Shown here: piece by piece, positions 33,592 through 42,599 of the stretch | Position numbering within the stretch: the first letter of the stretch is position 1 | Layout: each line of letters opens with the position of its first letter | Assembly: GCA_965246915.1 (NCBI GenBank) | Contig: CBDFGB010000012.1 | Span: 62,001-126,000 of the forward strand | Source of the DNA: CAVRQM01 sp965246915 | GTDB lineage: Bacteria; Pseudomonadota; Alphaproteobacteria; Acetobacterales; Acetobacteraceae | DNA length: 64,000 nucleotides | Reading direction: 5' to 3' | Made by a program: the position numbers and the translations under genes | The notes under the pieces: model-generated | What the model was told of the DNA's origin: nothing | Seen by the model: the letters and a program-made list of their open reading frames with translations, nothing else | The model's database searches: none

Positions 33592-34425
33592 GCCGCGCAG
33601 GTCCGGTGCCAGCGGGGCATGGTTCAGCAGCGCCACGAGCGCCACGCCGCCGATCGTGTTGCCGATGATCGTCGGCATGAAGAAGCCGAACAGGTAGTCG
33701 TGGATCGAGGCGTTGCCGGTGAAGACCGCGAAAGCGGCCTCCACCGAGCCCGCGATGATATGGGAAAAGCGGCCGATCGCCACGACGTAGGTCAGCAAGA
33801 GGATCACCAGGAGGCGCGCCGAGCGGGCACTGGGCAGCAGCCAGACCATCAAGGCGATCAGCCATCCGGCGAGCACCGCCTTGATCGCCGTGGCCCAGAA
33901 CGGATGGCCCACGACGTCGCGGCCGACATCGACGAGGGCCGCGCGCACCGGATCGTCAAACACGCCGTCGATCGCCAGGAGTCGCGCGAACATCAGGGTG
34001 CCGAGGATGTTGGCCGACAACCCGATCGCCCAGAACCGCAACAGCGCCAGCAGCGTCGAAGCGTTCCGCCGCACCAGCAGCGGCAGCACGGCGGTCAGCG
34101 TGCTCTCGGTGAACAGTTCCTGCCGTCCCAGCACGGCGATGATGAAGCCCACCGTGTATCCGGCGCTGTCCACCAGCCGACGCGACGGCGTGTCGGGCAG
34201 CGCGCTTTGGATCAGCGCCAGGCCGAGGAACGAGAAGCCCATGGACAGCCCCGCCGCGAGCCCCGACCAGAAGATCGCCGACGCCCGCCGGACCAGCTCG
34301 GCCTCGCCTTCCTCGCGGACCACCTCATGGATGACCAGCGCCCCGGGGGCGGCGTGGGCGACCGCCTGATCGCGTTCGGCGGCGTCGAGGCTGCCCGGCC
34401 CCCGCTCCGCGGCCACGCGGATCAA
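33580..34425 (-). CDS. Formate/nitrite transporter (FNT) family channel
   Basis: 281 residues from a TTG that overlaps the cytochrome gene stop (TTGA). GTG 34416 is an alternative. A hydrophilic N-terminus of about 50 residues (VIHEVVREEGEAELVRRASA) precedes six membrane segments. Conserved FNT elements are SGLAAGLSMGFSFLGLALIQ in helix 1 and LGRQELFTESTLTAVLPLL, which corresponds to the FNT central loop. NILGTLMF, AGWLIALMVWLLP and MPTIIGNTIGGVALVALLNH follow; the last is the typical NxxGG end. FNT pentamers pass formate, nitrite, acetate or hydrosulfide. The N-terminal extension resembles the YfdC-like subgroup, whose substrate is less certain. It is coupled to a triheme cytochrome c. Confidence 0.85.
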   Translation of the reverse strand: MIRVAAERGPGSLDAAERDQAVAHAAPGALVIHEVVREEGEAELVRRASAIFWSGLAAGLSMGFSFLGLALIQSALPDTPSRRLVDSAGYTVGFIIAVLGRQELFTESTLTAVLPLLVRRNASTLLALLRFWAIGLSANILGTLMFARLLAIDGVFDDPVRAALVDVGRDVVGHPFWATAIKAVLAGWLIALMVWLLPSARSARLLVILLLTYVVAIGRFSHIIAGSVEAAFAVFTGNASIHDYLFGFFMPTIIGNTIGGVALVALLNHAPLAPDLRGEPG

Positions 34426-35990
34426 TTCCCCGTGGCGGAGGCGGGTCCCGTGGAGACCAGGCTCGTGTAGACGAGCTGGCTGAATCGGTTGAGCAGCAGC
34501 CGGCTGCGAGCATCGCGCAACTGCTCGGCCTGTGACGCAACCTTGCAATAGCCGACCGTCAGCCCGTTGATGATGTCGGCCTGCGACGCCTTCGGCATAA
34601 CCTGTTGCACACGGGCGACGGCCCGATCGGCGGCCTGCGGCAGTGATCCCTCCTGCGCGCCCGCCAGGATCCGATCGACCTCGCCGCTCCCGTCGGCGAT
34701 CGGTGCGACGTCCAGCGTTTCCGCGCTGCGGCAGGGATCGCCGCGCCCGTCCGGGGCCGCCTGTCCCTGCAGCATGCTGAACGTCTTCGTCCGTATCGCG
34801 GCCACCAGATCCTCGTTCGCGGTGGCCGGCGCGCCGTTGGACCACATCGTGCGGACATAGTTCGTGACGTCCGCGACGTCGCGGTTGGCCATGTCGACAC
34901 CCACCGCCGGCATGGGCGCGTAGCTGCCGAGCGCCATGTGGCCGGCAAGGATGACGCGAATCACGTTCTCCGGCCCCTTGGCGGTTACCGCGCCGTTGTC
35001 GGCCAGCGGCGGGATCGCGCCCGGCAGGCCGCGGCCGTCCTGCTGATGACAGGAGGCGCAGTGATTGAGATACGGCCCGGCGCCGATCAGTTGCGGCCCC
35101 GTGCCCGGGACGGGCTGTTTGGCCGCGTAGTCGGCGACCGGCGGAGTGGCCTTGAGATAGGCGGCGATCGCGTGCACGTCCGCATCGGTCAGGTGCGACA
35201 GGCTCTCGTGCACCACCTCGGCCATCGGCCCGGCGACCACGCCCTTGCCGGGCGCGCTGCCGGTCTTCAGGTATTGGACCATGGCGTCCTCGGACCAGCC
35301 GCCGATGCCGCGCGTGACGTCGGAGCTGATGTTCGGCGCATACCAATTGTCGACCGCGCCGCCCGAATAGGCCTTGGACGCGATCGGCTCCTGCCCGACC
35401 CCTCGCGGCGTGTGGCAGGCCCCGCAATGACCCAGCCCCTCGACGAGATAGGCGCCACGGTTAATTTCCTCGGATCTTGCCGGATCGGGCTGACACTCGC
35501 CCTCGTGGAAATAGGCGGCATTCCAGGCCGCGAGGCCGGCGCGTACGTTGAACGGGAACATCAGCGCCGTTTTCGGCGACGGCGTGGCGACGGGCGCGAG
35601 CGTGTCGAGCCACGCCTTGATGGCCCGCACATCCTCGCGCGTGACCTTGGTGAACCACTGATACGGGAAGGCCGGGTAGAGATGGACCCCCCCCTTGGCG
35701 ATACCCTCGTGCAAGGTCCGGTAGAAGTCGTCGTCGCTCCAGTCGCCGATCCCGTAGGTCTTGTCGGGCGTGATGTTTGGGCCGTACAGAGTTCCGAACG
35801 GCGAGTTGATCGCCACGCCGCCGGCAAAAGGCTGGCCTCCGGGCGCGGTGTGACAGGCCGCGCACCCGCCGACCCGGACAAGGTATTCGCCCTTGGCGGC
35901 CAGGTTCTGCGCGGTCTGATCGGCGTGCGCCGCGCCGAGGGTCGCGACGACCACGCCGACCACGACCGCAAAATGACGTCCTCGGTTCAT
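34422..35990 (-). CDS. Triheme cytochrome c, alcohol-dehydrogenase-subunit-like, with extra C-terminal region
   Basis: 522 residues with a signal peptide (FAVVVGVVVATLGAAHA). Three CxxCH haem motifs are present: CAACH at residues 43-47, CGACH near 190 and CASCH near 325, with later methionines (PMPAVGVDM) as possible axial ligands. The pattern GEYLVRVGGCAACHTAPGGQ and AYLVEGLGHCGACHTPRG matches subunit II of membrane-bound PQQ alcohol dehydrogenase and gluconate dehydrogenase of acetic acid bacteria, which pass electrons to ubiquinone. About 100 extra residues after the third haem domain include ADIINGLTVGYCKVASQAEQ. No dehydrogenase subunit is adjacent, so it is an orphan. It overlaps the FNT channel gene by four bases. 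Confidence 0.85.
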   Translation of the reverse strand: MNRGRHFAVVVGVVVATLGAAHADQTAQNLAAKGEYLVRVGGCAACHTAPGGQPFAGGVAINSPFGTLYGPNITPDKTYGIGDWSDDDFYRTLHEGIAKGGVHLYPAFPYQWFTKVTREDVRAIKAWLDTLAPVATPSPKTALMFPFNVRAGLAAWNAAYFHEGECQPDPARSEEINRGAYLVEGLGHCGACHTPRGVGQEPIASKAYSGGAVDNWYAPNISSDVTRGIGGWSEDAMVQYLKTGSAPGKGVVAGPMAEVVHESLSHLTDADVHAIAAYLKATPPVADYAAKQPVPGTGPQLIGAGPYLNHCASCHQQDGRGLPGAIPPLADNGAVTAKGPENVIRVILAGHMALGSYAPMPAVGVDMANRDVADVTNYVRTMWSNGAPATANEDLVAAIRTKTFSMLQGQAAPDGRGDPCRSAETLDVAPIADGSGEVDRILAGAQEGSLPQAADRAVARVQQVMPKASQADIINGLTVGYCKVASQAEQLRDARSRLLLNRFSQLVYTSLVSTGPASATGN

Positions 35991-36136
35991 ATGTGAGACC
36001 CGCTCGGCTCGCGCGGCCATACGCGCGACGCAATTTCCGATAAGCGTTCAGCGCGGCGTCGGTTCCGCGCCACCACGGCTGGACTGACACAAAAGCGACG
36101 CTGGCCCGACCGACCCGGATGGAGTCAGGTTGCGCG

Positions 36137-37309
36137 ATGGCCGACATCATCCTGACGGTCAACGCCGGGTCGTCCAGCGTGAAACTCGCCGTGTTCGAGG
36201 ATCGCGGACCGATCGGTCCGATCGCGCGGCTGCGGGGCGGGATCGACGATCCGGGCGGCAGGGCGCACTTGCGGCTGCACGACCCGCAAAAGCGGCTTGT
36301 GGTCGACCGCGAATTGCCGGGCGGCTCACGCGATGCCTACCTCGAGCCGCTGCTCGACACACTGAGCGAGCGGATGCCGGGCGACCGGCTTGCCGCCGCG
36401 GGGCACCGCGTCGTCCACGGCGCGATGCACGGCGGCCCCGCGCGGGTCGACGACGCGTTGCTGCGCGATCTCGCGGCGCTGACCCCGCTCGCGCCGCTGC
36501 ATCAGGGCCACAATCTCGCGCCGATCGAGGCGCTGCGCCGCCTGCGTCCGAACCTGGCCCAGGTCGCGTGCTTCGACACCGCGTTCCACCGCGCGATGCC
36601 GGAGGTCGCGGCCCGTTTCGCGTTGCCGCGCGACCTGGAAGCGGCGGGCGTGCGTCGCTACGGCGCGCACGGCCTGTCCTATGAATACATCGCGACGTTT
36701 CTTCGCGAGAGCGAACCCGGGCTGGCCGGTCGGCGTGTGGTGGTGGCGCATCTGGGCAGCGGCGCCAGCCTCTGCGCGATGCGGGACGGGCGCTGCGTCG
36801 ACACGACGATGTCGATGACGCCGCTCGACGGGTTGGTGATGGGCACGCGCTGCGGCGCGCTCGATCCCGGGGTCGTGCTCTACCTGTTGCAGGCGCGCGG
36901 GATGGACGCCGCCGCGATCGAGGATCTGCTGTATCATCGGTCGGGGCTACTGGGCGTGTCGGGTCGTTCATCCGACATGCGCGAACTGATCGCCGCCGGC
37001 GACACGCCGGACGTCGAGGCGGTCGAGCTGTTCGTCTGGCGGCTCGTCCGCGAGATCGCCGCGATGACGGCGGCCCTGCAGGGCGTCGACGCGCTTGTGT
37101 TCACTGGCGGCATCGGCGAGCACAGTCCCGACATCCGGCGCGCCACGTGCGAGTGCCTCGGCTGGCTCGGAATAAAGTTCGATGATGAGGCGAACCGGAA
37201 CGCCGCCGCGCGCGTTTCGACCACGGACAGTTCGGTCGTGGTCCTGGTCGTTGCGACCGACGAGGAAATCACGATCGCGCGGCACACAAGCCGCCTGCTG
37301 GAGGAATGA
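36137..37309 (+). CDS. ackA: Acetate kinase
   Basis: 390 residues. ILTVNAGSSSVKLAVFE is the N-terminal signature. GHRVVHGAM and CFDTAFHRAMPEVAARFALP contain substrate-binding residues; RRYGAHGLSYEYIATFL, VVAHLGSGASLCAM and GTRCGALDPGVVLYL are the following motifs. FTGGIGEHSPDIRRATCECL forms the adenosine-binding end. It makes ATP and acetate from acetyl phosphate. ATG 36137 gives the conserved MADIILTVNAG start. Directly downstream, with a one-base overlap, lies phosphoketolase, which produces the acetyl phosphate. No phosphotransacetylase gene is present, so acetate plus ATP is the likely end. Confidence 0.95.
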   Translation: MADIILTVNAGSSSVKLAVFEDRGPIGPIARLRGGIDDPGGRAHLRLHDPQKRLVVDRELPGGSRDAYLEPLLDTLSERMPGDRLAAAGHRVVHGAMHGGPARVDDALLRDLAALTPLAPLHQGHNLAPIEALRRLRPNLAQVACFDTAFHRAMPEVAARFALPRDLEAAGVRRYGAHGLSYEYIATFLRESEPGLAGRRVVVAHLGSGASLCAMRDGRCVDTTMSMTPLDGLVMGTRCGALDPGVVLYLLQARGMDAAAIEDLLYHRSGLLGVSGRSSDMRELIAAGDTPDVEAVELFVWRLVREIAAMTAALQGVDALVFTGGIGEHSPDIRRATCECLGWLGIKFDDEANRNAAARVSTTDSSVVVLVVATDEEITIARHTSRLLEE

Positions 37310-39711
37310 TGGACACGCACATCAACGCTGTTTCGAACAGCGAAGACCTGGCGCATCTCGACGCCTGGTGGCGGGCGGTCAACTACCTGTCGATCGGGCA
37401 GGTCTATCTGCTCGACAATCCGCTGCTGCGTGAGAAGCTGACGCGGGCGCACGTCAAACCGCGGCTGCTCGGCCATTGGGGAACCACGCCCGGCCTGAAC
37501 TTCATCTACGCCCATCTCAATCGCGTCATCCGCGCGCGCGACCTCGAGATGATCTACATCGCAGGCCCCGGCCACGGCGCGCCGGGCGTCGTTGCGAGCA
37601 CCTGGCTCGAAGGCACCTACAGCGAGGTCTACCCGGAGGTCACGCAGGATGCCGACGGCCTGCGCCGGTTGTTCCGCCAGTTCTCGTTCCCTGGGGGCGT
37701 GCCGAGCCATGCGTCTCCCGATACGCCCGGCTCCATCCACGAAGGCGGCGAACTGGGATATTCACTGAGCCATGCGTTCGGTGCGGCGTTCGACAATCGC
37801 GATCTGATCGTCGCCTGCGTCGTGGGCGATGGCGAGGCGGAGACCGGGCCGCTCGCGACGTCATGGCATAGCGCGAAATTCCTCAACCCAACGCGCGACG
37901 GCGCGGTGCTGCCGATCCTGCATCTGAACGGCTACAAAATTGCCAACCCGACGATCCTCGCGCGGATGCCGAAGGATGAGCTGGACAGCCTGATGCGCGG
38001 TTACGGCTACGACCCGATTTTCGTCGAGGGGCACGATCCCGGCTTGATGCATCCGGCGATGGCCGCGGCGATGGATCGCGCCTGCGACGCGATCGCGGCG
38101 ATCCGCGCGGGCGGGACGGCGCGCTGGCCGATGATCGTGCTGCGCACGCCAAAAGGCTGGACGTGTCCGGCGGAGGTCGACGGGCACAAGATGGAGGGGT
38201 CCTGGCGCGCGCATCAGGTGCCGTTCGAGATCGACAGCGACGCGCATCTGGCGTTGCTCGAGACCTGGCTGCGCAGCTACCGCCCTGACGAGTTGTTCGA
38301 TGCGGACGGGGCACCCGTGGCGGCGATCCGCGACCAGGCACCGCGGGGCGCGAGACGCATGAGCGCCAGCCCGCACGCCAATGGTGGGCTGCTGTTGCGG
38401 CCGTTGCGTCTGCCGCCCATGGCGAATTACGCCTTGCAGGTGGAGCGGCCGGGTGCCGGCGACGGCGAGGCGACGCGGGTGATGGGCGTCTATCTCCGCG
38501 ACGTGATGGCGGAGAATCTTGCCACGGCGAATTTTCGCTTGTTCGGCCCGGACGAGACGGTGTCGAACCGGCTGGGCGCGGTGCTGGAGGTGACGGCGCG
38601 CGCGTGGACCGAGGCGATCCTGACGGAGGATGCCGATGGCGGCCATCTCGGCCGCGACGGGCGGGTGATGGAGATCCTGTCCGAGCACACCTGCCAGGGC
38701 TGGCTCGAGGGCTATCTGCTGACCGGGCGACACGGGCTGTTCTCGTGCTACGAGGCGTTCATCCACATTGTCGATTCGATGCTGAACCAGCATGCCAAAT
38801 GGCTGAAGACGAGCCGGGACATCCCGTGGCGGCGGCCGATCGCGTCGCTGAACTATCTGCTGACCTCGCATGTCTGGCGGCAGGACCATAACGGGTTCAG
38901 CCACCAGGATCCGGGCTTCGTCGATCACGTCGTCAACAAGAAGGCCGACATTGTTCGCGTCTACATGCCGCCCGACGCCAACACGTTGCTTTGGGTGACG
39001 GATCACTGCCTGCGCACCTGGGATCGCATCAACGTCATCGTCGCGGGCAAGCAAAAATCGCCGCAATGGCTGGGCATGGCTGAAGCCGCCAGTCATTGCG
39101 TGGCCGGTGCGGGCATCTGGACGTGGGCGAGCAACGATGCGGGCGGCGTCCCCGATGTGGTGATGGCCTGCGCCGGTGACGTTCCGACCTACGAGGCGCT
39201 GGCGGCGGTGGATTTCCTGCGAGGGCACGTGCCGCAATTGAAGGTGCGAGTGGTCAACGTGGTCGATTTGATGGCGTTGCAATCGCCGGAGCAGCACCCG
39301 CACGGGCTTTCGGACTCGGAGTTCGACAGCCTGTTCACCGTCGATCGGCCGGTGATCTTCGCCTATCACGGCTATCCAACGCTGATCCACCGCCTGACCT
39401 ACAAGCGGCGCGACCACGACAATTTCCATGTCCACGGATATATCGAGGAGGGGTCGACGACGACGCCGTTCGACATGACGGTACGCAACCGGCTTGACCG
39501 GTTTCATCTCGCGGCCGATGCGATCACCCGGTCGGGCATCGGCGCGGTGGCGGACCATGTGCAGCAAATGTTGCGCGACAAGCTGACCGAGCACACGCGG
39601 TATATCGCCGAGCACGGCGAGGACATGCCGGAGATCAGGGATTGGCGGTGGGGTGGGCATGGGGGCGCGGGAGGGTTGGACGACACGGCGCGGGATTCGC
39701 CGGCGGTTTAG
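37309..39711 (+). CDS. xfp: Xylulose-5-phosphate/fructose-6-phosphate phosphoketolase
   Basis: 800 residues of thiamine-diphosphate-dependent phosphoketolase, which splits xylulose 5-phosphate or fructose 6-phosphate with phosphate into acetyl phosphate and a triose or tetrose phosphate. Signatures are RLLGHWGTTPGLNFIYAHLN, IYIAGPGHGAPGVVASTWLE, SFPGGVPSHASPDTPGSIHE, GDGEAETGPLATSWHSAKFL (ThDP region) and EGWLEGY-type QGWLEGYLLTGRHGLFSCYE. DHNGFSHQDPGFVDHVVNKK and MALQSPEQHPHGLSDSEFDS lie further on. Two in-frame ATGs occur; GGAGG at 37300-37304 is four bases before 37309 and only one before 37306, so 37309 is preferred. It forms the bifid-type shunt with ackA. Confidence 0.97.
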   Translation: MDTHINAVSNSEDLAHLDAWWRAVNYLSIGQVYLLDNPLLREKLTRAHVKPRLLGHWGTTPGLNFIYAHLNRVIRARDLEMIYIAGPGHGAPGVVASTWLEGTYSEVYPEVTQDADGLRRLFRQFSFPGGVPSHASPDTPGSIHEGGELGYSLSHAFGAAFDNRDLIVACVVGDGEAETGPLATSWHSAKFLNPTRDGAVLPILHLNGYKIANPTILARMPKDELDSLMRGYGYDPIFVEGHDPGLMHPAMAAAMDRACDAIAAIRAGGTARWPMIVLRTPKGWTCPAEVDGHKMEGSWRAHQVPFEIDSDAHLALLETWLRSYRPDELFDADGAPVAAIRDQAPRGARRMSASPHANGGLLLRPLRLPPMANYALQVERPGAGDGEATRVMGVYLRDVMAENLATANFRLFGPDETVSNRLGAVLEVTARAWTEAILTEDADGGHLGRDGRVMEILSEHTCQGWLEGYLLTGRHGLFSCYEAFIHIVDSMLNQHAKWLKTSRDIPWRRPIASLNYLLTSHVWRQDHNGFSHQDPGFVDHVVNKKADIVRVYMPPDANTLLWVTDHCLRTWDRINVIVAGKQKSPQWLGMAEAASHCVAGAGIWTWASNDAGGVPDVVMACAGDVPTYEALAAVDFLRGHVPQLKVRVVNVVDLMALQSPEQHPHGLSDSEFDSLFTVDRPVIFAYHGYPTLIHRLTYKRRDHDNFHVHGYIEEGSTTTPFDMTVRNRLDRFHLAADAITRSGIGAVADHVQQMLRDKLTEHTRYIAEHGEDMPEIRDWRWGGHGGAGGLDDTARDSPAV

Positions 39712-39723
39712 GCAGCATTTTGG

Positions 39724-40389
39724 TCACATCGGGGCGCCCCCATAGGCGCGCAGGAGCACGTCGACGCATTCCATGACGTGCCGTTCCACCTCGGCGCGTG
39801 AAGGCGTCGGGGCAAGGCCGACGGCCGTTGCGGACGTCTCGATGCTCTTGAACATTCCTATCAGATGCCGCGCTGCGTTGGCCGGGTCGCACGCAATCAG
39901 CACCTGCTCCTCGCAAGCCGCGCGCAACCGTTCCGTCAGCTTGCGGAAGACCGCACGAGGGCCGGACTCCACGAAGGCGCGTGCGAGTTCCGGATGACGC
40001 GGGGCCTGCGATTCCAGGAGGCGGTTGAACGCCTTCAGGTCTGGCCGCAGCAAGAACGCCGTAAGGTCCGCTCCGAACGCGATCAGGTCGTCCCGCAGCC
40101 CGATGATCCCCGGCGCGGCGGCGCAGCGGTCCGACAAGTCCGACAACGCTTGTCCGACGGCCTGCGCCTCGGCGGTGATCACCTCGGCGAACAGCGTCTC
40201 CTTATCGCCGAAATGGCCGTAGACGGTCATGCGCGAGACCCCGGCGGCGGCGGCCACCGCCTCCAGCGAGACCCCGTCAAGACCCTGTTTGAAGAACATG
40301 CCGCGCGCCACGCGAAGGATGGCGGCGCGTTTCCGTGGGTCCTTAGGCCGGCCGGTCGGCGCGCGATGCCTCCCGCGTTCATCGGCCAA
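39724..40389 (-). CDS. TetR-family transcriptional repressor
   Basis: 221 residues. PRKRAAILRVARGMFFKQGL and VSLEAVAAAAGVSRMTVYGH, then FGDKETLFAEVI, is a standard TetR helix-turn-helix. The C-terminal ligand-binding domain (FLLRPDLKAFNRLLESQAPR) resembles the AcrR-C type. The only start in the frame is TTG 40389, because a stop codon lies nine bases upstream. The perfect palindrome at 40410-40425 lies 21 bases upstream of its start and in front of the divergent secreted-protein genes, so autoregulation and control of that unit are likely. Confidence 0.9.
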   Translation of the reverse strand: MADERGRHRAPTGRPKDPRKRAAILRVARGMFFKQGLDGVSLEAVAAAAGVSRMTVYGHFGDKETLFAEVITAEAQAVGQALSDLSDRCAAAPGIIGLRDDLIAFGADLTAFLLRPDLKAFNRLLESQAPRHPELARAFVESGPRAVFRKLTERLRAACEEQVLIACDPANAARHLIGMFKSIETSATAVGLAPTPSRAEVERHVMECVDVLLRAYGGAPM

Positions 40390-40409
40390 ATTTATTCACC
40401 CGGAGATAC

Positions 40410-40425
40410 TGGACATTCGTGTCCA
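40410..40425. promoter_or_regulatory. Palindromic operator between tetR and a divergent unit
   Basis: TGGACA-TTCG-TGTCCA, a perfect 16-base inverted repeat, lies between the TTG start of the TetR gene (40389) and the small frame at 40472. It is the best candidate for the TetR binding site. Confidence 0.6.
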
Positions 40426-40471
40426 AGAACCACATCCTCATCATCAGCGTCCAGGAATGAGGAAGCGACCC

Positions 40472-40546
40472 ATGCATGTGATCGTCAAACTGGTCTTGGC
40501 GTGGCTGGCGTACAAAACGGTCGTTGGGCGGAGGGCGGGCGCATGA
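40472..40546 (+). CDS. Possible 24-residue leader or small protein
   Basis: ATG 40472 is preceded by GAGGAAG at a suitable distance and opens a 24-codon frame for a peptide starting MHVIVKLVLAWLAYKTVV and ending in a basic GRRAGA tail. Its stop overlaps the ATG of the secreted protein gene (ATGA), so translation of one could drive the other. It may be a tiny membrane protein or only a coupling element. There is no homology evidence. Confidence 0.4.
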   Translation: MHVIVKLVLAWLAYKTVVGRRAGA

Positions 40547-41769
40547 GGGCGCTCCTGACCGCAGCCGCGTCGCTGCTGGCGATGACGGCCACGGCCGGCG
40601 CGGCCGAGATCGGCTCCGCGTCGCGTATCGCATTCGGACCCGCCGACACGCTGTTCGTGGCCGATTGGGCGGCGGCCAAGCTGCATGCGCTCAGCCTTCC
40701 TGCCGCGGCCCGGAACGCCGGCCAGCCCTTCAATATCCGCGACCTCGATGCGAGGTTGCGGCAGGCGCTCGGTGGGGACGAGGCGACCCTGGTGGACATC
40801 GCCGCCAGGCCGGGCAGCAACGAGGTCTACGTCGCGGCCACGATCGGGGCTGAAAAGATCCCGGCGATCTTCGCCGTCACCGCCGATGGCGCGGTCCGCC
40901 GCCTCGACCTCGAGCACGCGACGGAGACGACCGCCGAACTCGACCATGCGCCGGACCCGTCGCTGATGTTCTGGGACACGATCCCCGGGCGCAGCTTCAC
41001 GGTGACCGACATGAGATGGCATGACGGGAAGCTCTATCTCGCCGGCCTGTCGAACCAAAATTTCGCCTCGTCGCTACGCATCATTCCGTATCCGTTCGGC
41101 TCCGGCGGAGCGATCGCCTCTGTCGAGATGTATCACACCTCGCACGATCAGATTGAGACCCGGGCGCCGATTCGCGCGATGGCGTTCGCCGATCTTGACG
41201 GCAAGCCGCATCTGCTGGCTGCCTATCTTTGCACGCCGCTGGTCACCATACCGCTTGACGCGCTGACGGACGGCGCGCATGTGCGCGCGAAGACGATCGC
41301 CGAACTGGGCGACGCCGGCACGCCGGTCGATATCGTTCCCTATATGTCAACGGACATGGCGACCGGCAAAAAGGCGCAGTACGTCCTGGTCGCCAATTTG
41401 TTCCGCGAGGCGAGCATCATTCCGCTCGCCTCGATCGAGCAAGCCAATCGTGGCCCCGGATACGCCAAGCCAGTGCCGTTCGGGCAGATCGCTGGCGTGC
41501 AGCGGGTCGGTGCGACGATGAGCACGGTCATGCGCATCGACAATCAGGACGACCGGTTCCTCGTGGCCCTGCGCCGCGACCTGCCGACCGGGCATGCGCA
41601 ACTCGTGTCGATCGACAAGCTCGCGACGTTCCGGCTGTCCGACTACGACGTGTCGGAATATTTGTTCCCCGACTACGCCTATGCGTCGCCCATGCAGGCG
41701 AAATTCATCAAGCCGATGCAGAACATGCTGAAACAGGAGGAAGGGTTCGCCTCCCAGATCCGGCCGTGA
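40543..41769 (+). CDS. Secreted beta-propeller-like protein of unknown function
   Basis: 408 residues with a signal peptide (MRALLTAAASLLAMTATAGA). The mature protein has repeats of the SMP-30/NHL propeller kind: IGSASRIAFGPADTLFVADW, VDIAARPGSNEVYVAATIGA, VTDMRWHDGKLYLAGLSNQN and IRAMAFADLDGKPHLLAAYL. There are no cofactor or catalytic motifs I can name. It should be periplasmic. It is encoded after a short coupled frame and before another secreted protein gene (overlap of one base), behind the TetR operator. The pair may be an exported binding or enzyme unit. Unknown family. Confidence 0.7.
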   Translation: MRALLTAAASLLAMTATAGAAEIGSASRIAFGPADTLFVADWAAAKLHALSLPAAARNAGQPFNIRDLDARLRQALGGDEATLVDIAARPGSNEVYVAATIGAEKIPAIFAVTADGAVRRLDLEHATETTAELDHAPDPSLMFWDTIPGRSFTVTDMRWHDGKLYLAGLSNQNFASSLRIIPYPFGSGGAIASVEMYHTSHDQIETRAPIRAMAFADLDGKPHLLAAYLCTPLVTIPLDALTDGAHVRAKTIAELGDAGTPVDIVPYMSTDMATGKKAQYVLVANLFREASIIPLASIEQANRGPGYAKPVPFGQIAGVQRVGATMSTVMRIDNQDDRFLVALRRDLPTGHAQLVSIDKLATFRLSDYDVSEYLFPDYAYASPMQAKFIKPMQNMLKQEEGFASQIRP

Positions 41770-42506
41770 TGCGGGCGGCTGGATTTTGGATCGTGCTGGC
41801 CGCGGGGGCGCACGCGGCGTCGCTTCCGACGGTGGTCTCGGTCACGCCCTCCGGCCCCGAGATCTCGGAACGTCTCCTGCGCGTTTCGGTCACTTTCGGC
41901 GCACCGCCGCTCGGCGCCGTTCTTCCCGGCATCGAGTTGCGGGGTGAAGCCGGTACGGCGGTCGAGGGGGCGTTCCTGCAACAAGAACTCTGGTCGCCCG
42001 ACCGCCGTACCCTGACGCTGCTGCTTGACCCGGGTCGCGTGAAAACCGGGCTGTTCGCGCACGAGACGGCGGGCTGGAGTCTGAAGGCCGGTACTCGCGC
42101 GACCCTGTTCGTCGGTGGCGCGCCGGCCCGGACCTGGAGCGTGGCGGCGGGTGGGTGCGTGGCGCCCGATCCCGGCGCGTGGCGGATCGAGCCGCCGCGC
42201 GCCGGCACGAGCGACGATCTGAAACTGGTGTTCCCGGATGCGATCGACGGCCAGTCCGCCGGCCTGATCGCGGTCGCTGACGACGCCGGGCTTCGCATCG
42301 CGGGCGAAGCGCGCCTGCGGTCGGGCGAGGCGGTATGGGCGTTCACGCCGCGCACGGCCTGGCGGGCAGGAACCGCGCGGATCGTCGTGCATCCGCGACT
42401 GGAAAACCCGTGCGGCGACGAGGTGGGCGAGGCGTTCGAACACGCGCAAGCCGCGGCGCTCGGGTCCAAGCGCACGGCTTCGAGTCGCGCGTTTCAGATC
42501 GATTGA
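41769..42506 (+). CDS. Secreted hypothetical protein coupled to the propeller protein
   Basis: 245 residues from ATG 41769 (GTG 41766 is in frame), beginning MRAAGFWIVLAAGAHAASLP, a signal peptide. PTVVSVTPSGPEISERLLRV then RVSVTFGAPPLGAVLP looks like an Ig/FnIII-type beta-sandwich start. A second similar unit begins PPRAGTSDDLKLVFPDAIDG and ends TPRTAWRAGTARIVVHPRLE. Two cysteines (in GGCVAPD and NPCGDEV) may pair. I do not recognise the family. It overlaps the propeller gene stop by one base, so the two proteins are probably made together in the periplasm. Confidence 0.65.
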   Translation: MRAAGFWIVLAAGAHAASLPTVVSVTPSGPEISERLLRVSVTFGAPPLGAVLPGIELRGEAGTAVEGAFLQQELWSPDRRTLTLLLDPGRVKTGLFAHETAGWSLKAGTRATLFVGGAPARTWSVAAGGCVAPDPGAWRIEPPRAGTSDDLKLVFPDAIDGQSAGLIAVADDAGLRIAGEARLRSGEAVWAFTPRTAWRAGTARIVVHPRLENPCGDEVGEAFEHAQAAALGSKRTASSRAFQID

Positions 42507-42599
42507 GGATTCCGTTGGCGCATGTCTAACGTTCAATAGCGTTTGTTCCGTCCCGTCTCGTGTGCGAACTCCAAATTCGGCACGAAGGAACGTCGTTTC

